A stretch of DNA of 19,818 bases from Candidatus Woesebacteria bacterium (lineage in GTDB: Bacteria > Patescibacteriota > Microgenomatia > UBA8517 > UBA10165), in contig NZCP01000045.1 of NCBI GenBank assembly GCA_002686465.1, positions 1 through 19,818 of the forward strand, given 5' to 3'. How positions within the stretch are numbered: position 1 is the stretch's first letter; each line of letters starts with the position of its first letter. Shown piece after piece: positions 18,423 to 19,818 of the stretch. The notes under the pieces are model-generated. The model saw only the letters and a list, made by a program, of their open reading frames with translations, searched no databases and had not been told where the DNA came from. The translations under genes were made by a program, and so were the position numbers.

Positions 18423-19818
18423 AATAACGTGGATAAAAGGAAACAAGAAAGAGTTTTGGATGCTTCTTGGAGTTTTGGTTCTAGCAGCTTTCTTTCGTCT
18501 TTGGCGGATTGATGAGTATTTGACTTTCTTGGGTGATGAGGGCCGAGATGTCAGAATAGTTAGCCGATTCGTGACTGATTTTGATCTCATGTTTATCGGC
18601 CCACGGACTTCAATCGGTAATATGTACCTCGGGCCTCTTTACTATTACCTTATTGCACCCTTTCTAGCTCTCTGGAGACTATCTCCAACAGGCCCTGCGG
18701 TACTTGTCGCTATCTTGGGAACTGCAACTGTTTTTCTTGTTTGGTTTGTTGCTCGTGAATGGTTTGGGAAAGTCGCCGCCTTTTCCAGTGCTTTACTTTT
18801 TGCTATGTCGCCAGTAGTAATTAGTCTTTCTAAAACTTCCTGGAATCCAAATATAATGCCTTTTTTTGCACTGCTTGCGATTTATAGTATTTGGCGCGTT
18901 TGGAGGCATCACGAATGGAAATGGCTCTTAGTGGTGGGTGCCTCATTTGGTTTTATTCTACAGTCCCATTATCTTGGACTTCTCCTTTTGCCAACAATCA
19001 TCCTTTTTTGGATTTTAACCCTGCGAGACCTACATTCAAAGGTTGGAAATTTCCTACGACATACAATGTTGGGCAGCGTGATATTTGCAATTTTAATGTC
19101 ACCCCTTTTTATCTTTGACGCAAAACATGGATGGCGGAACTTTGAAAGTATGAGGATATTTTTCACAGAGCGTCAAACAACGGTTTCAATCAAACCTTGG
19201 AATGCCATCCCCGATCTCTGGCCCCTTTGGCAAGACCAGGTTGTGACTCGCCTTGTAGTAGCCAAAAGCGAGACATGGGGTCTTTGGGCTGCCATCATTA
19301 TCCTTATTGGTGCTATTTGTTTGGGGTATGGTCTCTACAAGGATCGTGACAAATTCCGCTTGCAGAGCTTTGCATTAGTTTCTGTCTGGATCTTTATTGG
19401 ACTTGTCGGGCTTGGTCTTTACAAACAGCATATCTATGATCATTATTTTGGGTTTGTGTTTATGGCTCCTTTTTTACTAATTGGCGGGATTTTGCAGAAG
19501 ATTTGGGATACAAAATTCAAGTTGCTAGTAATAATTATAGTTGTAGGATTGCTATGGATTAACTTACAAGAAAATCCACTTAAATATCCGCCAAATCGGC
19601 AGATGCAAAATGTACAACAAGTAAACCAGAAAATAATTGAGGAGTCGCAAGGAAAACCTTTTAATTTTGCATTGATTTCTAAGAATAACTATGAAGAGGG
19701 ATATCTTTACTTTTTAGAACAGCGGAAAGCTCCGGTTCTTGCAATCGACCCACAAAGATATGAGGAAACACTAGCAGATCAACTTTTTGTAGTTTGTGAG
19801 AATCCAATTTGTGAGCCT
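18400..19818 (+). CDS. GT39/ArnT-like membrane glycosyltransferase, partial
   Basis: The frame is open from ATG 18400 to the window end, 473 residues, so the C-terminus is missing. After TM1 (about 19-37) the first external loop has FFRLWRIDEY and LGDEGRDVRIVSRF, with an Asp-Glu pair (46-47) in the place of the catalytic acidic motif of GT39/ArnT-type GT-C enzymes, followed by NMYLGPLYYYLIAP. About eight to ten TM segments follow. The last 90 visible residues are soluble (from INLQENPLKYPP), as in the external C-terminal domains of this group. These enzymes transfer a sugar from a polyprenyl-phosphate donor to a protein, lipid or glycan. The gene follows the ALG5-like GT2 by one base, a natural donor-transferase pairing. 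Confidence 0.85.
   Translation, partial: MQVKSQNLITWIKGNKKEFWMLLGVLVLAAFFRLWRIDEYLTFLGDEGRDVRIVSRFVTDFDLMFIGPRTSIGNMYLGPLYYYLIAPFLALWRLSPTGPAVLVAILGTATVFLVWFVAREWFGKVAAFSSALLFAMSPVVISLSKTSWNPNIMPFFALLAIYSIWRVWRHHEWKWLLVVGASFGFILQSHYLGLLLLPTIILFWILTLRDLHSKVGNFLRHTMLGSVIFAILMSPLFIFDAKHGWRNFESMRIFFTERQTTVSIKPWNAIPDLWPLWQDQVVTRLVVAKSETWGLWAAIIILIGAICLGYGLYKDRDKFRLQSFALVSVWIFIGLVGLGLYKQHIYDHYFGFVFMAPFLLIGGILQKIWDTKFKLLVIIIVVGLLWINLQENPLKYPPNRQMQNVQQVNQKIIEESQGKPFNFALISKNNYEEGYLYFLEQRKAPVLAIDPQRYEETLADQLFVVCENPICEP

Noticed and set aside
1..19818. Alternative genetic code (UGA as Gly or Trp)
   Set aside because: TGA ends several complete genes (ftsX, the 12994 and 13974 SDR genes, the RmlA-like gene) exactly at family-typical lengths, and RF2 is encoded.
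1..19818. Mobile element, prophage or tRNA gene
   Set aside because: No transposase, integrase, att-like repeat or cloverleaf was seen; gene content is housekeeping plus envelope functions.

Overview
The window looks like a compact chromosomal segment from a Candidate Phyla Radiation bacterium (Patescibacteria), most likely Microgenomates-like. This is judged from gene style, not from a database search. The signs are a TsaB of only 100 residues, a TrmD with ESF where DSF is usual, Pro-Ser-linker surface proteins, many small membrane proteins of unknown function, very tight gene packing, and envelope-sugar genes in abundance. UGA is a normal stop (several genes end in TGA) and RF2 is present, so the UGA-Gly code of some CPR lineages does not apply.

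Layout. 1-1070 (-): 5' part of an M32 carboxypeptidase. 1079-1113: a hairpin and a near-symmetric promoter. 1122-2259 (+): three small unknown genes, two of them membrane proteins. 2296-3902: prfB and an anchored small protein. 3941-7622: ftsE, ftsX, a coiled-coil M23 peptidase and a Pro-Ser-linker surface protein, which together look like a division or peptidoglycan-remodelling unit. 7609-8745: a VanZ-like protein, tsaE and a short tsaB. 8751-12258: galE, a CAP-domain membrane protein, a small membrane protein, an RmlA-like nucleotidyltransferase and a YkuK-like protein. 12259-12924 (-): trmD. 12994-16438: a GDP-sugar SDR, a UDP-glucuronate decarboxylase, a broken GT2 fragment, a tandem mini-ORF array and a GT2-GtrA fusion. 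16448-17611 (-): a PIG-V-like GT-C enzyme. 17661-19818: an ALG5-like GT2 and a GT39/ArnT-like enzyme cut by the window end.

The sugar genes form a plausible path. GalE, the RmlA-like enzyme, the GDP-sugar SDR and the UXS-like enzyme would supply activated sugars. The two GT2 enzymes would load sugars onto polyprenyl phosphate, and the GT-C membrane enzymes would use those lipid-linked sugars outside the membrane.

The most unusual items are: (i) three near-identical 12-13-residue mini-ORFs in a 35-bp tandem array, chained by ATGA overlaps into the GT2-GtrA gene and preceded by a -10 box spaced for a leaderless start; (ii) an M23 (LytM) domain behind FtsEX whose halves are in swapped order, apparently a circular permutation that keeps all catalytic residues; (iii) a consistent promoter style, extended -10 TGnTAtaaT a few bases before the start codon, implying leaderless or near-leaderless mRNAs; (iv) heptamer repeats that supply protein segments or gene ends in tsaE and at the GT2/GT39 junction.

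No rRNA, tRNA, CRISPR array, insertion sequence or convincing intrinsic terminator was seen. There is no stretch over 300 bases without a gene.
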